Counted from the first letter of the stretch, positions 42,514 to 51,733 are shown. The stretch: DNA of 64,000 nt from Chryseobacterium antibioticum (GCF_012927325.1 NZ_JABBGI010000011.1:90707-154706), one strand, 5' to 3'. Numbers and translations: made by a program. Notes: generated by a model not told the origin, from the sequence alone.

Positions 42514-43176
42514 ATGAGAAAATTAGTTATATGTTTAGCCATTGCAACTGTAGCTGTAAGCTGTAAAAAAATCCAGGCAGGAGGAAACAAGAATACTCTA
42601 AAACTGGAAGAAGGAATAGAAAGATATTCTGATGATCACCAGGGAGGTGAAAGTCATGGTCATGAAGCAGCAGCTGGTCACGGTTCTGAACATGCTGAAA
42701 AAAAAGCTCAGGTTTCTATTGATTTGAACGGTGTAGCTTTAAAAGGCTTTGCTAATGGAATGGAAGACAGTATGATCAAATACCTGAAATCCGGACAGTA
42801 TGCATCTGCTACTGAAGACGGGTTGAAGAATACTTGGTATAATTTTGATAATGTAAATTTTAAAACAGGATCCGCTAACCAATTGGAAGCTGGTTCTCAT
42901 GAACAATTGGATAATTTAGCTAAAATTCTAAAGGCTTATCCGGATGCAAAAATCAAAATTGGAGGGTATACAGATAAAACCGGTGATGAAGCTAAAAACC
43001 TAAAATTATCTCAGGAGAGAGCTAATTTTATCAAAGCTGAACTTTCTAAACTGGGAGCAACGGCACAGATCGTTTCTGCTGAAGGATACGGAAGCCAGTT
43101 TGCTCACGTAGATGCAAAAGCTTCTGACTCAGAAAGAGCATCTGACAGAAAAATGTCTGTTCGATTTACTAAATAG
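42514..43176 (+). CDS. OmpA-family peptidoglycan-binding lipoprotein
   Basis: The 220-residue protein has a lipoprotein signal (LVICLAIATVAVSC, lipid on Cys17), a Gly/His/Glu-rich linker (SHGHEAAAGHGSEHAEKK) and a C-terminal OmpA domain: IKIGGYTDKTGDEAKNLKLS, then QERANFIKAELSKLG, SAEGYGSQF and SERASDRKMSVRF. It likely anchors the outer membrane to peptidoglycan. Single gene with its own promoter and terminator. Confidence 0.92.
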   Translation: MRKLVICLAIATVAVSCKKIQAGGNKNTLKLEEGIERYSDDHQGGESHGHEAAAGHGSEHAEKKAQVSIDLNGVALKGFANGMEDSMIKYLKSGQYASATEDGLKNTWYNFDNVNFKTGSANQLEAGSHEQLDNLAKILKAYPDAKIKIGGYTDKTGDEAKNLKLSQERANFIKAELSKLGATAQIVSAEGYGSQFAHVDAKASDSERASDRKMSVRFTK

Positions 43177-43198
43177 TAATTTACAATAAAGAAATATG

Positions 43199-43228
43199 AA
43201 TGTCTTGCCCATGCAAGGCATTTTTTTT
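43199..43228 (+). terminator. Terminator after the OmpA lipoprotein gene
   Basis: AATGTCTTGC / GCAAGGCATT (one G-T pair) with a CCAT loop is followed by eight T. It overlaps the upstream extension of the dipeptidase frame, arguing against that start. Confidence 0.85.
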
Positions 43229-43253
43229 ATTTTTAACAAAACAAATTTTTAAA

Positions 43254-44633
43254 ATGCAAGAGACATTAAATTACATTAACGAAAACAAACAGCGTTTCGT
43301 GGATGAATTATTTGAGTTACTCAGAATTCCTTCTATTTCTGCAGATCCGGCTTATAAAAATGATGTATTGAAATGTGCGGACGTGTGTGCAGAACATCTT
43401 AAAAATGCAGGGGCAGATCATGTTGAAGTATGTGAAACAAAAGGTTATCCGATTGTTTTTGGAGAGAAAATTTTAGATAAAAACCTTCCTACGGTATTGG
43501 TATATGGGCATTATGATGTTCAGCCTGCAGATCCGTTGGAATTATGGAAAAAGCCACCTTTCGAGCCGTATATTGAAAAAACTGAGCTTCACCCTGAAGG
43601 AGCCATCTTTGCAAGAGGTTCAGCAGATGATAAAGGACAGTTTTTCATGCACGTGAAAGCTTTTGAGGCGATGATGAAGACCAATACTCTTCCTTGTAAC
43701 GTTAAATTTATCCTGGAAGGAGAAGAAGAAGTGGGTTCGGTAAGCCTGGGAGATTTTGTTAATGAAAATAAAGAAAAACTTTCTTGTGACTGTATCCTTA
43801 TTTCTGATACTCATATCTACAGCAACGAACAACCTACTGTAACTACAGGATTAAGAGGTTTAAGCTACGTAGAAGTTGAAATAGAAGGTCCAAACAGAGA
43901 CCTACATTCAGGACTTTACGGTGGGGCAGTTCCAAACCCGATCCACGTGCTTTCCAGAATGATTGCTAAACTGATCGATGAAGACGGACATATTACCATC
44001 GATGGATTCTACGACAATGTAGAAGTAGTATCAGATGCTGAAAGATTAGATATGAACAAGCTGAAGGATAATCCTGAAGAATTCAAAAAATCAATCGGGC
44101 TGAGCGGAGTAGAAGGTGAAAAAAGCTATACGACGCTTGAAAGAACATCTATCCGCCCTACTTTAGATTGTAATGGTATTTGGGGAGGATATACAGGAGA
44201 AGGTGCTAAAACAGTAATCCCTTCGAAGGCTTCTGCTAAAATTTCAATGCGTCTGGTTCCTTATCAGACTCCGGAAGAGATTACAGAAAAATTCACAAAA
44301 TATTTCGAAAAAATCGCTCCTGAAAACGTAAAAGTAAAAGTAACCCCTCACCACGGTGGTATGCCCTATGTGTTGCCAAGTGATACTAAAGAATTCTTAG
44401 CAGCCAAGCAGGCAATGGAAACAGCATTTGATAAAGAGGTTCTTCCATACAGAAGTGGGGGAAGTATTCCTATCACGGCTATGTTTGAAAAAGTGTTAGG
44501 CGCTAAGTCTGTATTAATGGGCTTTGGGCTGGATTCAGATGCAATTCACTCACCTAATGAACATTATGGGCTTTTTAATTTCTATAAAGGGATTGAAAGT
44601 ATTCCATTATTCTTTGAAAATTATTCTAAATAA
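43254..44633 (+). CDS. M20-family dipeptidase
   Basis: The 459-residue metallopeptidase has the M20 zinc ligands and catalytic residues in VYGHYDVQPADPLELW (about 80-95), SADDKGQFFMH (about 123) and the general base in LEGEEEVGS (about 157). Late His motifs are in DLHSGLYGG and DAIHSPNEHYG. Such enzymes hydrolyse dipeptides or acylated amino acids in the cytoplasm. The ATG at 43254 follows the preceding terminator. Confidence 0.94.
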   Translation: MQETLNYINENKQRFVDELFELLRIPSISADPAYKNDVLKCADVCAEHLKNAGADHVEVCETKGYPIVFGEKILDKNLPTVLVYGHYDVQPADPLELWKKPPFEPYIEKTELHPEGAIFARGSADDKGQFFMHVKAFEAMMKTNTLPCNVKFILEGEEEVGSVSLGDFVNENKEKLSCDCILISDTHIYSNEQPTVTTGLRGLSYVEVEIEGPNRDLHSGLYGGAVPNPIHVLSRMIAKLIDEDGHITIDGFYDNVEVVSDAERLDMNKLKDNPEEFKKSIGLSGVEGEKSYTTLERTSIRPTLDCNGIWGGYTGEGAKTVIPSKASAKISMRLVPYQTPEEITEKFTKYFEKIAPENVKVKVTPHHGGMPYVLPSDTKEFLAAKQAMETAFDKEVLPYRSGGSIPITAMFEKVLGAKSVLMGFGLDSDAIHSPNEHYGLFNFYKGIESIPLFFENYSK

Positions 44634-44657
44634 TTAATTTTTAAAAAAATATTTGAT

Positions 44658-44695
44658 AAAGCGATTCGATATTCGGATCGCTTTATGCTTTTTAA
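44658..44695 (+). terminator. Terminator after the dipeptidase
   Basis: AAAGCGAT / ATCGCTTT with three further inner pairs is followed by ATGCTTTTT, a slightly interrupted T tract. Confidence 0.7.
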
Positions 44696-44771
44696 TGATA
44701 ATATCGCTATCATATGGTATTTTTTTAATTAATCTATGTGTTTATTTTTAGTTCAACCTAAAAATAAAACT

Positions 44772-45689
44772 ATGAAAAAAAATTACCTTATTGTACTTTG
44801 CTTGTTCCCAGCAGCTTCGTTTGCTCAGCAGATGATTTCCTTTGAAAGTTTAGATGGATTTTATACAGGAGATATCCATGCACAGGGAACCTGGATCAGT
44901 ACGCCAACGGGGGATGTTCCTCCCAATATCCTTAATCAGGTAATCAGTACAGATCATGCAACGGATGGGATGAATTCTCTGAAGATTGTAAAAGAAAATA
45001 CCTACGGAACGCAATCTATTCCTATTATCGGAGCGTTTGATAATCTTCCCATACTGCTTCCTTATAATGGTTTTACCGTTTCTTTTGATATCAATATGTC
45101 GCAGCTTAATGGATCAATTTTCAGTTTTCAGGGATTAAGCAGTGCTGAAGAGAAATTTGTAATCAGGCTGGATTTTGATAATACAGGCACCGTTAAAGTA
45201 CTAAAAATGATTTCAGGAATTCCTGTGATGGGGTCTACCTCCGGAACCTGGTTGCCCAATCTTTGGTACAGGCTTACGGTTATAGGAACTTCCACCGATG
45301 TTAAATATTATCTGAATGGAATCTTAATCTACTCTGGAACAGCGGTAGAATCTATTGGAATGAACCAACTGCGTTTTGTGCATGATAATGCGGATGGAAC
45401 CGCTTATATTGATAATCTTAAGGTATACAGTGAAGCATTGCTATCTGCATCAAATATAGGTCTGAATAAAAATACCATTAAGGTGTATCCTAATCCTACT
45501 TCAGATTATATTAAGATCAGTTCTTCTGGTAGAATAAAGAGTATTGAAATGTATGATTCGGTTGGAAAGAAAGTCCAATCCAGGTTGGAAAATGATAGAG
45601 TAGATGTTAGTAATCTTCCTGGTGGCATCTATCAGATTAACATAATAACGGAGAACGGTAATTTTTCTGAGAAGTTTATCAAGAAATAA
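44772..45689 (+). CDS. T9SS-exported protein with type A sorting domain, copy 1
   Basis: The 305-residue protein has a signal peptide (KNYLIVLCLFPAASFAQQ). A beta-rich domain of about 210 residues (SFESLDGFYTGDIHAQGTW ... VSFDINMSQLNG) may be concanavalin-like. The C-terminal sorting domain starts at IKVYPNPTSDYIKI and ends FSEKFIKK. The sorting domain sends the protein through type IX secretion to the surface or medium. It is a paralogue of the next gene. The cargo role is unknown. Confidence 0.88.
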   Translation: MKKNYLIVLCLFPAASFAQQMISFESLDGFYTGDIHAQGTWISTPTGDVPPNILNQVISTDHATDGMNSLKIVKENTYGTQSIPIIGAFDNLPILLPYNGFTVSFDINMSQLNGSIFSFQGLSSAEEKFVIRLDFDNTGTVKVLKMISGIPVMGSTSGTWLPNLWYRLTVIGTSTDVKYYLNGILIYSGTAVESIGMNQLRFVHDNADGTAYIDNLKVYSEALLSASNIGLNKNTIKVYPNPTSDYIKISSSGRIKSIEMYDSVGKKVQSRLENDRVDVSNLPGGIYQINIITENGNFSEKFIKK

Positions 45690-45977
45690 GCCGAGATATT
45701 TTGTATGAATTTGGTTTTCATTGTTTTATGGCTGCATTGTTCTTTCTGGTGAATTTTGTTGATTTTTACTAATTTTTCAGTTAAAATATTGTTTATGCTC
45801 TATTTTTTTAGAGAAATGATTTATATGTTGTGTTTTAACTAAAACGGGTAAAAATAGGGGGTTGTTGGTATTTGTGTTAAAATTTTTCTTTGTTCATGTA
45901 TTTTTAATTGATATTTTTTTGAATTAGAATAAAAGTTCTATATTTACTGGAATAATTAATAATAAAAAAATAATATC

Positions 45978-46880
45978 ATGAAGAAACTTTTACTATCTGC
46001 TGCATTATTCAGCTTTTTAATAGGTAATGCACAAATGAACTATAGCTTTGAGCCAGCCCAAGGGTTTAGTGCGGGTAATATATCTGGCCAGGGAGGCTGG
46101 GGTGGTACCGCAGCAGCCCATGTTGCAGTGGTTTCAGCCGAACAGGCAAATCCGGGTACACAGTCTTTAAAAATTACAGGTAATAACGGCACTTCCCATA
46201 CTACTCTTGCTGGACCTATTAGCCCAACAACAACAGTTAATGGTCCTATTGTTACAGTTACTTTTAATGCTTATCTTACGACAGCAGCTACAGGTGATAA
46301 TTGTGATTTTTACTTCTCACCACAGTCTCCTACTGAAAGTACCATAAACGCCAGAATTAGATTAAATTTTGATAATACCATTGCTGTGGTGGATATGGAC
46401 CCCTTTACTTCAGCATTTGGTTATATTGATACAGGTGCAACTTTCACCAGAAATGCATGGAATGTATTCAAAATACAATTGAACTTTACAACCAATGTGG
46501 CAACTTATTATAAAAACGGAGTCGTGTTCTATACAGGACAGGTTGTTGGAGGCACCAAAGTTGGTAACCTGGCAATCACTAATGATAACTACAACAGTTC
46601 AGCTTATTTTGATGGTATTCAAGTAGTAAGTGGAGTATTGGGAACATCTGAAGTTGAGAAGTTAAACTATAAAATGTATCCAAATCCAACTTCTGATTTT
46701 GTAGTTATTGAATCTAAAGATAAAATAAACTCAATAGAGGTTTATGATTTCGGGGGTAAAAAACTGGAAGCACCATTTGTAGGTAACAAAGTTGACTTAA
46801 GAAACTTACCATCTGGTGTATATATCTTAAACATTAATACGCCTAACGGAAAGGTAACAGACAGAATTATCAAAAAATAA
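45978..46880 (+). CDS. T9SS-exported protein with type A sorting domain, copy 2
   Basis: The 300-residue protein has signal peptide MKKLLLSAALFSFLIGNAQ, then a domain of the same layout as copy 1 (YSFEPAQGFSAGNISGQGGW, IRLNFDNTIAVVDMD, NVATYYKNGVVFYTGQ). The sorting domain runs from YKMYPNPTSDFVVIESK to TDRIIKK. Tandem position and shared layout indicate an old duplication. No enzyme motif was seen; a carbohydrate- or surface-binding role is possible. Confidence 0.88.
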   Translation: MKKLLLSAALFSFLIGNAQMNYSFEPAQGFSAGNISGQGGWGGTAAAHVAVVSAEQANPGTQSLKITGNNGTSHTTLAGPISPTTTVNGPIVTVTFNAYLTTAATGDNCDFYFSPQSPTESTINARIRLNFDNTIAVVDMDPFTSAFGYIDTGATFTRNAWNVFKIQLNFTTNVATYYKNGVVFYTGQVVGGTKVGNLAITNDNYNSSAYFDGIQVVSGVLGTSEVEKLNYKMYPNPTSDFVVIESKDKINSIEVYDFGGKKLEAPFVGNKVDLRNLPSGVYILNINTPNGKVTDRIIKK

Positions 46881-46903
46881 TATCCGATAAATCTTATATC
46901 AGT

Positions 46904-46930
46904 AAAAACGCTCCAATTGGAGCGTTTTTG
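46904..46930 (+). terminator. Terminator after T9SS cargo copy 2
   Basis: A perfect 11-bp stem (AAAAACGCTCC / GGAGCGTTTTT) with an AATT loop and T tail. Confidence 0.9.
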
Positions 46931-46958
46931 TTATTTTAGAGCATTAAAATGAAACAAT

Positions 46959-47663
46959 ATGTCAGATCAAAAAGTAGCCTATATAACTGGAGGAACCAAA
47001 GGAATAGGTTTCGGAATAGCAAAAATATTATTACAGAATGGCATTTCAGTAGCATTTTCAGGCCGTAAAAGAGACGATGTGGAGAAAGCTGAAGAAGAGC
47101 TTAAACAATATTCAGAGAATGTTCTTGGGGTTGTTTCGGATGTAAGAAGTCTTGAAAGTGAAGAAGAAGCGGTGAAATATACCATTGCAAAATTCGGAAG
47201 ACTGGATTTTGTCATTGCCAATGCCGGACTGGGAATATTTAAGCCCGTAGATGAGTTGACCGCCAAAGAATGGAATGATATGATAGAGACTAATCTGACA
47301 GGCGCTTTTTATACATTAAAAGCCTCTGTAGAAGAATTGAAAAAGACAGAAGGCTATTATATAACAGTTTCAAGTCTGGCAGGTGCCAACTTCTTTGAAA
47401 ACGGAACAGGTTACAACGCCACAAAATTTGGAGTGGTGGGATTCACCCAGGCAGCGATGATCGATCTCCGAAAATATAATATCAAATCTACGGTCATTAT
47501 GCCGGGATCAGTAGCTACAAATTTTAACGGAAACGTTCCTTCAGAAAAAGATAACTGGAAGATTCAGCCTGAAGATATGGGGAATTTGGTGCTTGATATT
47601 TTAAAAATGAATCCACGCGTATTGCCCAGCAAGATAGAGTTTAGGGCAACAAAACCAGCCTAG
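46959..47663 (+). CDS. Short-chain dehydrogenase/reductase
   Basis: The 234-residue SDR has the nucleotide-binding TGGTKGIGFGIA motif (10-21), NAG motif VIANAGLG (about 90) and catalytic YNATK with a Ser in TVSSLAG before it. The end (MNPRVLPSKIEFRATKP) is that of classical SDRs acting on keto groups such as 3-oxoacyl or diacetyl substrates. The exact substrate is unknown. It precedes etfBA but is separated by 154 bases with a palindrome. Confidence 0.9.
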   Translation: MSDQKVAYITGGTKGIGFGIAKILLQNGISVAFSGRKRDDVEKAEEELKQYSENVLGVVSDVRSLESEEEAVKYTIAKFGRLDFVIANAGLGIFKPVDELTAKEWNDMIETNLTGAFYTLKASVEELKKTEGYYITVSSLAGANFFENGTGYNATKFGVVGFTQAAMIDLRKYNIKSTVIMPGSVATNFNGNVPSEKDNWKIQPEDMGNLVLDILKMNPRVLPSKIEFRATKPA

Positions 47664-47700
47664 TAAAAGCATTTAATGTATCGAATAGTAAAAAAATAAG

Positions 47701-47718
47701 TATTATGCATGCATAATA
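47701..47718. promoter_or_regulatory. Perfect 18-bp palindrome upstream of etfBA (candidate operator)
   Basis: TATTATGCATGCATAATA is a perfect inverted repeat with no spacer. A near-consensus -7 box (TATATTAG, 47730-47737) begins 12 bases later, so the palindrome overlaps the expected -33 region. This is the geometry of a repressor site. Confidence 0.5.
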
Positions 47719-47763
47719 TATTTTTTAATTATATTAGCAAAAGTAAAATATAACAAAATCTCA

Positions 47764-47789
47764 GCATAAAACAGTAAGGTTTTTTATGC
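47764..47789 (+). promoter_or_regulatory. Hairpin in the etfB leader
   Basis: GCATAAAA (47764-47771) pairs with TTTTATGC (47782-47789), about 30 bases before the etfB start. It repeats the TTATGCAT core of the palindrome upstream. Confidence 0.4.
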
Positions 47790-47817
47790 ATTAATGGGGA
47801 AAAATAAAATAGTACAC

Positions 47818-48564
47818 ATGAAAATATTAGTTTGTATCAGTAGTGTTCCAGATACTACTTCCAAGATTAACTTTACGGCAGATAAATCTGCTTTCGACAA
47901 AAATGGAATTCAATGGGTAATCAACCCTTTAGATGAATTTGCATTGACAAAAGCGGTTAAACTTCAGGAATCTCAGGGTGCAACTGTAACAGTAATCAAC
48001 GTAGGAGATGCTGCTACAGAACCGGTAATCAGAAAAGCATTAGCTATTGGTGCCAATGATGCGGTGAGAGTAAACCTGGATCCTAAAGACAGCTATTCTA
48101 CAGCAAAAGAAATTGCTGCCGTAGCTCAAAACGGAGGATATGACCTTATTCTTTGCGGAAAAGAATCTATCGATTACAACGGTGGATCTGTTCCGGGAAT
48201 GGTAGCTCAGTTATTGAACCAGCCTTTCGTGAATGCATCTGTAGGATTAGACGTAAACGGAAGCGAAGCTACTGCTGTAAGAGAAATTGAAGGCGGAAAA
48301 GAAACGATATCAGTAAAATTACCTGCCGTGATTGCAGGGCAAAAAGGATTGGTAGACGAGAAAGATCTTATCATCCCGAATATGAGAGGAATTATGTCTG
48401 CAAGAACAAAGCCTTTACAAGTGGTAGAGCCAGTTTCTTCTGAAGTAAAAGTTCAGGGAGTATCTTATGACAGCGTTCCGCCAAGAGCTGCTGTGAAAAT
48501 GGTTTCTCCTGATAACTTGGATGAGTTGGTAAGATTACTTCACGAAGAAGCTAAAGTTATCTAA
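47818..48564 (+). CDS. etfB: Electron transfer flavoprotein beta subunit
   Basis: EtfB binds AMP and, with EtfA, carries electrons from acyl-CoA dehydrogenases to the quinone pool. The 248-residue protein (ATG at 47818; eight upstream residues are possible) has ILVCISSVPDTTSKINF, NPLDEFALTKAVKLQES, AIGANDAVRV and CGKESIDYNGGSVPGMVAQL, and ends in the NLDELVRLLHEEAKVI helix. It precedes etfA by 42 bases. Confidence 0.96.
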   Translation: MKILVCISSVPDTTSKINFTADKSAFDKNGIQWVINPLDEFALTKAVKLQESQGATVTVINVGDAATEPVIRKALAIGANDAVRVNLDPKDSYSTAKEIAAVAQNGGYDLILCGKESIDYNGGSVPGMVAQLLNQPFVNASVGLDVNGSEATAVREIEGGKETISVKLPAVIAGQKGLVDEKDLIIPNMRGIMSARTKPLQVVEPVSSEVKVQGVSYDSVPPRAAVKMVSPDNLDELVRLLHEEAKVI

Positions 48565-48606
48565 TCTTTTATTCCTTAAATTTTTTAATCTTTAAATTTT
48601 AAAAAA

Positions 48607-49554
48607 ATGGCAGTATTCGTATACGCAGAAAATATAAACGGAGTTTACAAAAAAGCAGCTTTCGAAGCGGTTTCTTATGCTAAGGTGGTTGCAGACCAGG
48701 CAGGAGATACCGTTACGGCGATCTCTGTAAACCCTACAGATTCTTCAGATTTATTGTACAAATATGGAGCATCAAACGTTATTAATATTAAAGACGAAGG
48801 TCTTAAGAACTTTTCAGCAAAAGCATTTGCTCAGGCGGTAGGTGAAGTGGCAGAAGGAAACACTATCGTTTTCCCTCACACTACAGATGCTTCTTCTGTG
48901 GCTCCAATGCTTGCGGTAATGAAGAATTATTCTTTAATTACCAATGTTTTGGAAGCACCTGAAAGCCTTTCTCCATTCCAGGTGAAAAGAAGAGCATTCT
49001 CAGGAAAAGGATTTATGCATGCAAAAGCAGAAGGAAGCGGTGTAATCATCACGGTTTCACAGAATGCTTTTGGCGTAAAAGAAAATGCAGTATCAGGTTC
49101 TGAGGAAGTTAAAAATCTTTCCGTAGCGAATGAAGATACTAAAGTGATCTCCCACGAACAGAGTTCAGGTAAATTAGACCTTAAAGAAGCAGAAGTAGTA
49201 GTTTCTGCAGGAAGAGGAATGAAAGGTCCTGAAAACTGGGGAATGGTTGAAGATCTGGCTAATGTTCTTGGGGCTGCTACAGCTTGTTCTAAGCCTGTTT
49301 CTGATATCGGTTGGAGACCTCACACAGAGCACGTAGGACAAACAGGTAAAGCGATTTCACCTAACCTTTATATCGCAATAGGTATTTCCGGAGCTATTCA
49401 GCATTTGGCTGGGGTAAACTCTTCTAAAACTATTGTAGTAATCAACAACGACGCTGAAGCACCATTCTTCAAGTCTGCTGATTATGGAGTAGTGGGAGAT
49501 GCATTCCAGATCATTCCTGCATTAACAGAGAAAATTAAAGCAATTAAAGGATAG
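48607..49554 (+). CDS. etfA: Electron transfer flavoprotein alpha subunit
   Basis: EtfA holds the FAD. The 315-residue protein has an N-terminal domain (FVYAENINGVYKKAAFEAVS) and the FAD-binding C-terminal half: VVSAGRGMKGPENWGMVEDL, DIGWRPHTEHVGQTGKAISP, YIAIGISGAIQHLAGVNSSK and DYGVVGDAFQIIPALTEKI. Co-transcribed with etfB; a terminator follows after a repeat patch. Confidence 0.96.
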   Translation: MAVFVYAENINGVYKKAAFEAVSYAKVVADQAGDTVTAISVNPTDSSDLLYKYGASNVINIKDEGLKNFSAKAFAQAVGEVAEGNTIVFPHTTDASSVAPMLAVMKNYSLITNVLEAPESLSPFQVKRRAFSGKGFMHAKAEGSGVIITVSQNAFGVKENAVSGSEEVKNLSVANEDTKVISHEQSSGKLDLKEAEVVVSAGRGMKGPENWGMVEDLANVLGAATACSKPVSDIGWRPHTEHVGQTGKAISPNLYIAIGISGAIQHLAGVNSSKTIVVINNDAEAPFFKSADYGVVGDAFQIIPALTEKIKAIKG

Positions 49555-49559
49555 AGATA

Positions 49560-49645
49560 GAAAAGTCAATAGTGAATTTTGCTTTGCAAGTCAATAATAA
49601 ATTTTAAAATTGGCACGAAGTAATTCACGATTTACAATTCACATA
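49560..49645. repeat. Dispersed repeat with TTGCnnnGCAA core, short copy
   Basis: AGTGAATTTTGCTTTGCAAG (with TTGCTTTGCAA at 49579-49589) and AATTCACGATTTAC (49622-49635), then ATTCACATAAAAA. These match the units at 39369-39555, here with the palindrome missing between the last two blocks. Confidence 0.65.
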
Positions 49646-49651
49646 AAAAAT

Positions 49652-49683
49652 AAAAGTTCGGGCTTTTCCGGACTTTTATTTTG
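49652..49683 (+). terminator. Terminator of etfBA
   Basis: A 10-bp stem AAAAGTTCGG / CCGGACTTTT (one G-T pair) is followed by ATTTTG. Confidence 0.8.
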
Positions 49684-49715
49684 CGTAAAACTTAAATCAC
49701 AATAAAAAATTAATC

Positions 49716-49723
49716 TATATTTG
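49716..49723 (+). promoter_or_regulatory. TAnnTTTG -7 box five bases from the bfn start
   Basis: TATATTTG is followed by TAGCT and then the ATG at 49729, again predicting a leaderless or nearly leaderless transcript. Confidence 0.5.
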
Positions 49724-49728
49724 TAGCT

Positions 49729-50328
49729 ATGGATTATAAGCAGCTAATTATTCGCGGAATATCGTACAGTCAGACCCAATCTGGGGCGTACGCTTTGTTA
49801 CTGGAACATGAAGAAACACATATAAAATTACCTGTTGTCATAGGAAATTTCGAGGCTCAGTCCATTTCATTAGGGCTGGAAAAAGACATCCATCCACCTC
49901 GTCCGCTTACCCATGATTTATTCACAAAATTTATAGTTTCAGCCAATTATGAATTGGTTTCAGTGATCATTTATCAGATCGTAGACGGCGTATTTTTTTC
50001 CAATATTAATTTCAAAAATAAGGCTAACGATGAAGAACTGATCCTGGATGCAAGAACTTCTGATGCCGTTGCTATGGCCGTAAGGTTTGATGCGCCCATT
50101 TTCACCACACAGCAGGTTCTGAATGAAGCCGGAATTCTTCTGGAACTCGAAGATGTTTCAAAAGAAGAACAGCCATTCTCTGAAACCGCACAGTCTGAAG
50201 ATAATCTGAAAGCGGTATCGATGGAGGAACTTCAGAAATTACTTGATGAAGCCGTAAAAGAAGAAGATTTTGATACTGCTCTGGAAATTCAGGAAGAAAT
50301 TAAAAGGAGAAAAAAGAAAATTGATTAA
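49729..50328 (+). CDS. Bifunctional nuclease family protein with UVR motif
   Basis: The 199-residue protein has a DUF151/BFN domain (LIIRGISYSQTQSGAYALLL ... LPVVIGNFEAQSISLGLE, LDARTSDAVAMAVRFDAPIF; about 1-140) and a C-terminal UVR helical motif (MEELQKLLDEAVKEEDFDTA, LEIQEEIKRRKKK). BFN proteins are reported to have DNase/RNase activity in plants; the bacterial role is unclear. It lies 22 bases before the permease gene, so both may be one unit. Confidence 0.92.
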   Translation: MDYKQLIIRGISYSQTQSGAYALLLEHEETHIKLPVVIGNFEAQSISLGLEKDIHPPRPLTHDLFTKFIVSANYELVSVIIYQIVDGVFFSNINFKNKANDEELILDARTSDAVAMAVRFDAPIFTTQQVLNEAGILLELEDVSKEEQPFSETAQSEDNLKAVSMEELQKLLDEAVKEEDFDTALEIQEEIKRRKKKID

Positions 50329-50350
50329 AAGAGATACTTTATACTAAACT

Positions 50351-51733
50351 ATGAATTTAAAATTACGACTTACCATCCTCAGTTTTCTCCAGTTTTTCGT
50401 TTGGGGAGCATGGCTGATTACGATGGCTAATTTTTGGTTCGGTACAAAACACTGGGACGGAACCCAGTTTGGAGCCGTTTTCGGAACAATGGGAATAGCT
50501 TCTATTTTTATGCCGACCATTACTGGAATTATTGCCGACCGCTGGATCAATGCTGAGCGCATCTTTTCGGTACTGCACATCCTCTACGGTGTTGTGCTTT
50601 TTATATTGCCTCATTCCGCTGATCCTAACTCTTTCTTCTCATTAATGCTTTTGGCTATGTGTTTTTACATGCCAACCATTGCTCTTGCGAATTCAATCTC
50701 TTATACAATCCTGAAAAACAGTAATCTGGATGTGGTGAAAGATTTCCCACCGATCCGTGTATGGGGAACCATTGGATTTATTGTGGCCATGTGGATTACC
50801 AATCTTACGGGAAATAAAGCAACAGAAGGGCAGTTCTACATCGGTGGAGCTATTGCTATCTTATTAGGAATCTATGCGCTGACTTTACCAAAATGTCCGC
50901 CACAGAAATTGATTGATAAAAGTGCTCCATTATCTGAACAATTAGGTCTGAATGCATTTAAGCTTTTCGGGAGCTATAAAATGGCCCTGTTCTTCTTATT
51001 TTCAATGCTTTTAGGGGCAGCACTTCAGCTTACCAATGCTTATGGAGATGTATTCTTAAGTGAATTCTCACATTTCCCTAAATATGCAGATTCATTTGTG
51101 GTACAGAGATCTACCATTATTATGTCTATTTCTCAGGTTTCAGAGACCTTGTTTATTTTGGCGATTCCTTTCTTTCTGAGAAAATTTGGAATTAAAAAAG
51201 TAATGCTGATGTCAATGCTGGCTTGGGTACTGAGATTTGGGTTCTTTGCCTATGGTGTTCCGGATGGATTTGGACTTTCGCTGATTATCTTTTCTTGCAT
51301 CGTATATGGAATGGCATTTGACTTCTTCAATATTTCAGGTTCTCTTTTCGTAGAAACGACGACCGATAAAAAAATACGTTCATCTGCTCAGGGATTATTT
51401 ATGATGATGACCAACGGTTTTGGAGCTCTTTTTGGAAGCTATATTGCAGGCTGGGCCATCGATAAATTTTTTACTCACAAATTTACGAATGTCTCAGATC
51501 TGTCCACTTACCTGGATACAACTCCGGACAATCCTACTTTCCTGCAGATCCTTAAAGACAGTTTCAATTCAGCGGTGAATGCTGATGGAACACTTTCATC
51601 TGTAGTGATGGTAAAAGACTGGCAGAATATATGGCTTTCATTTGCCATTTACGCATTGATTCTTGCGGTGTTCTTTGCTATTTTATTCAGGCATAAGCAT
51701 AATCCGGAAGATGTTTCCTCAGTAAAACACTAA
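50351..51733 (+). CDS. MFS nucleoside permease (NHS family)
   Basis: The 460-residue membrane protein has about 12 helices and begins MNLKLRLTILSFLQFFVWGA, followed by WFGTKHWDGTQFGAVFGTMG, typical of NupG/XapB-like nucleoside:proton symporters. The FFNISGSLFVETTTDKKIRS and AQGLFMMMTNGFGALFGSYI segments support this. It probably imports nucleosides, which fits udk-based salvage elsewhere in the window. Confidence 0.9.
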   Translation: MNLKLRLTILSFLQFFVWGAWLITMANFWFGTKHWDGTQFGAVFGTMGIASIFMPTITGIIADRWINAERIFSVLHILYGVVLFILPHSADPNSFFSLMLLAMCFYMPTIALANSISYTILKNSNLDVVKDFPPIRVWGTIGFIVAMWITNLTGNKATEGQFYIGGAIAILLGIYALTLPKCPPQKLIDKSAPLSEQLGLNAFKLFGSYKMALFFLFSMLLGAALQLTNAYGDVFLSEFSHFPKYADSFVVQRSTIIMSISQVSETLFILAIPFFLRKFGIKKVMLMSMLAWVLRFGFFAYGVPDGFGLSLIIFSCIVYGMAFDFFNISGSLFVETTTDKKIRSSAQGLFMMMTNGFGALFGSYIAGWAIDKFFTHKFTNVSDLSTYLDTTPDNPTFLQILKDSFNSAVNADGTLSSVVMVKDWQNIWLSFAIYALILAVFFAILFRHKHNPEDVSSVKH

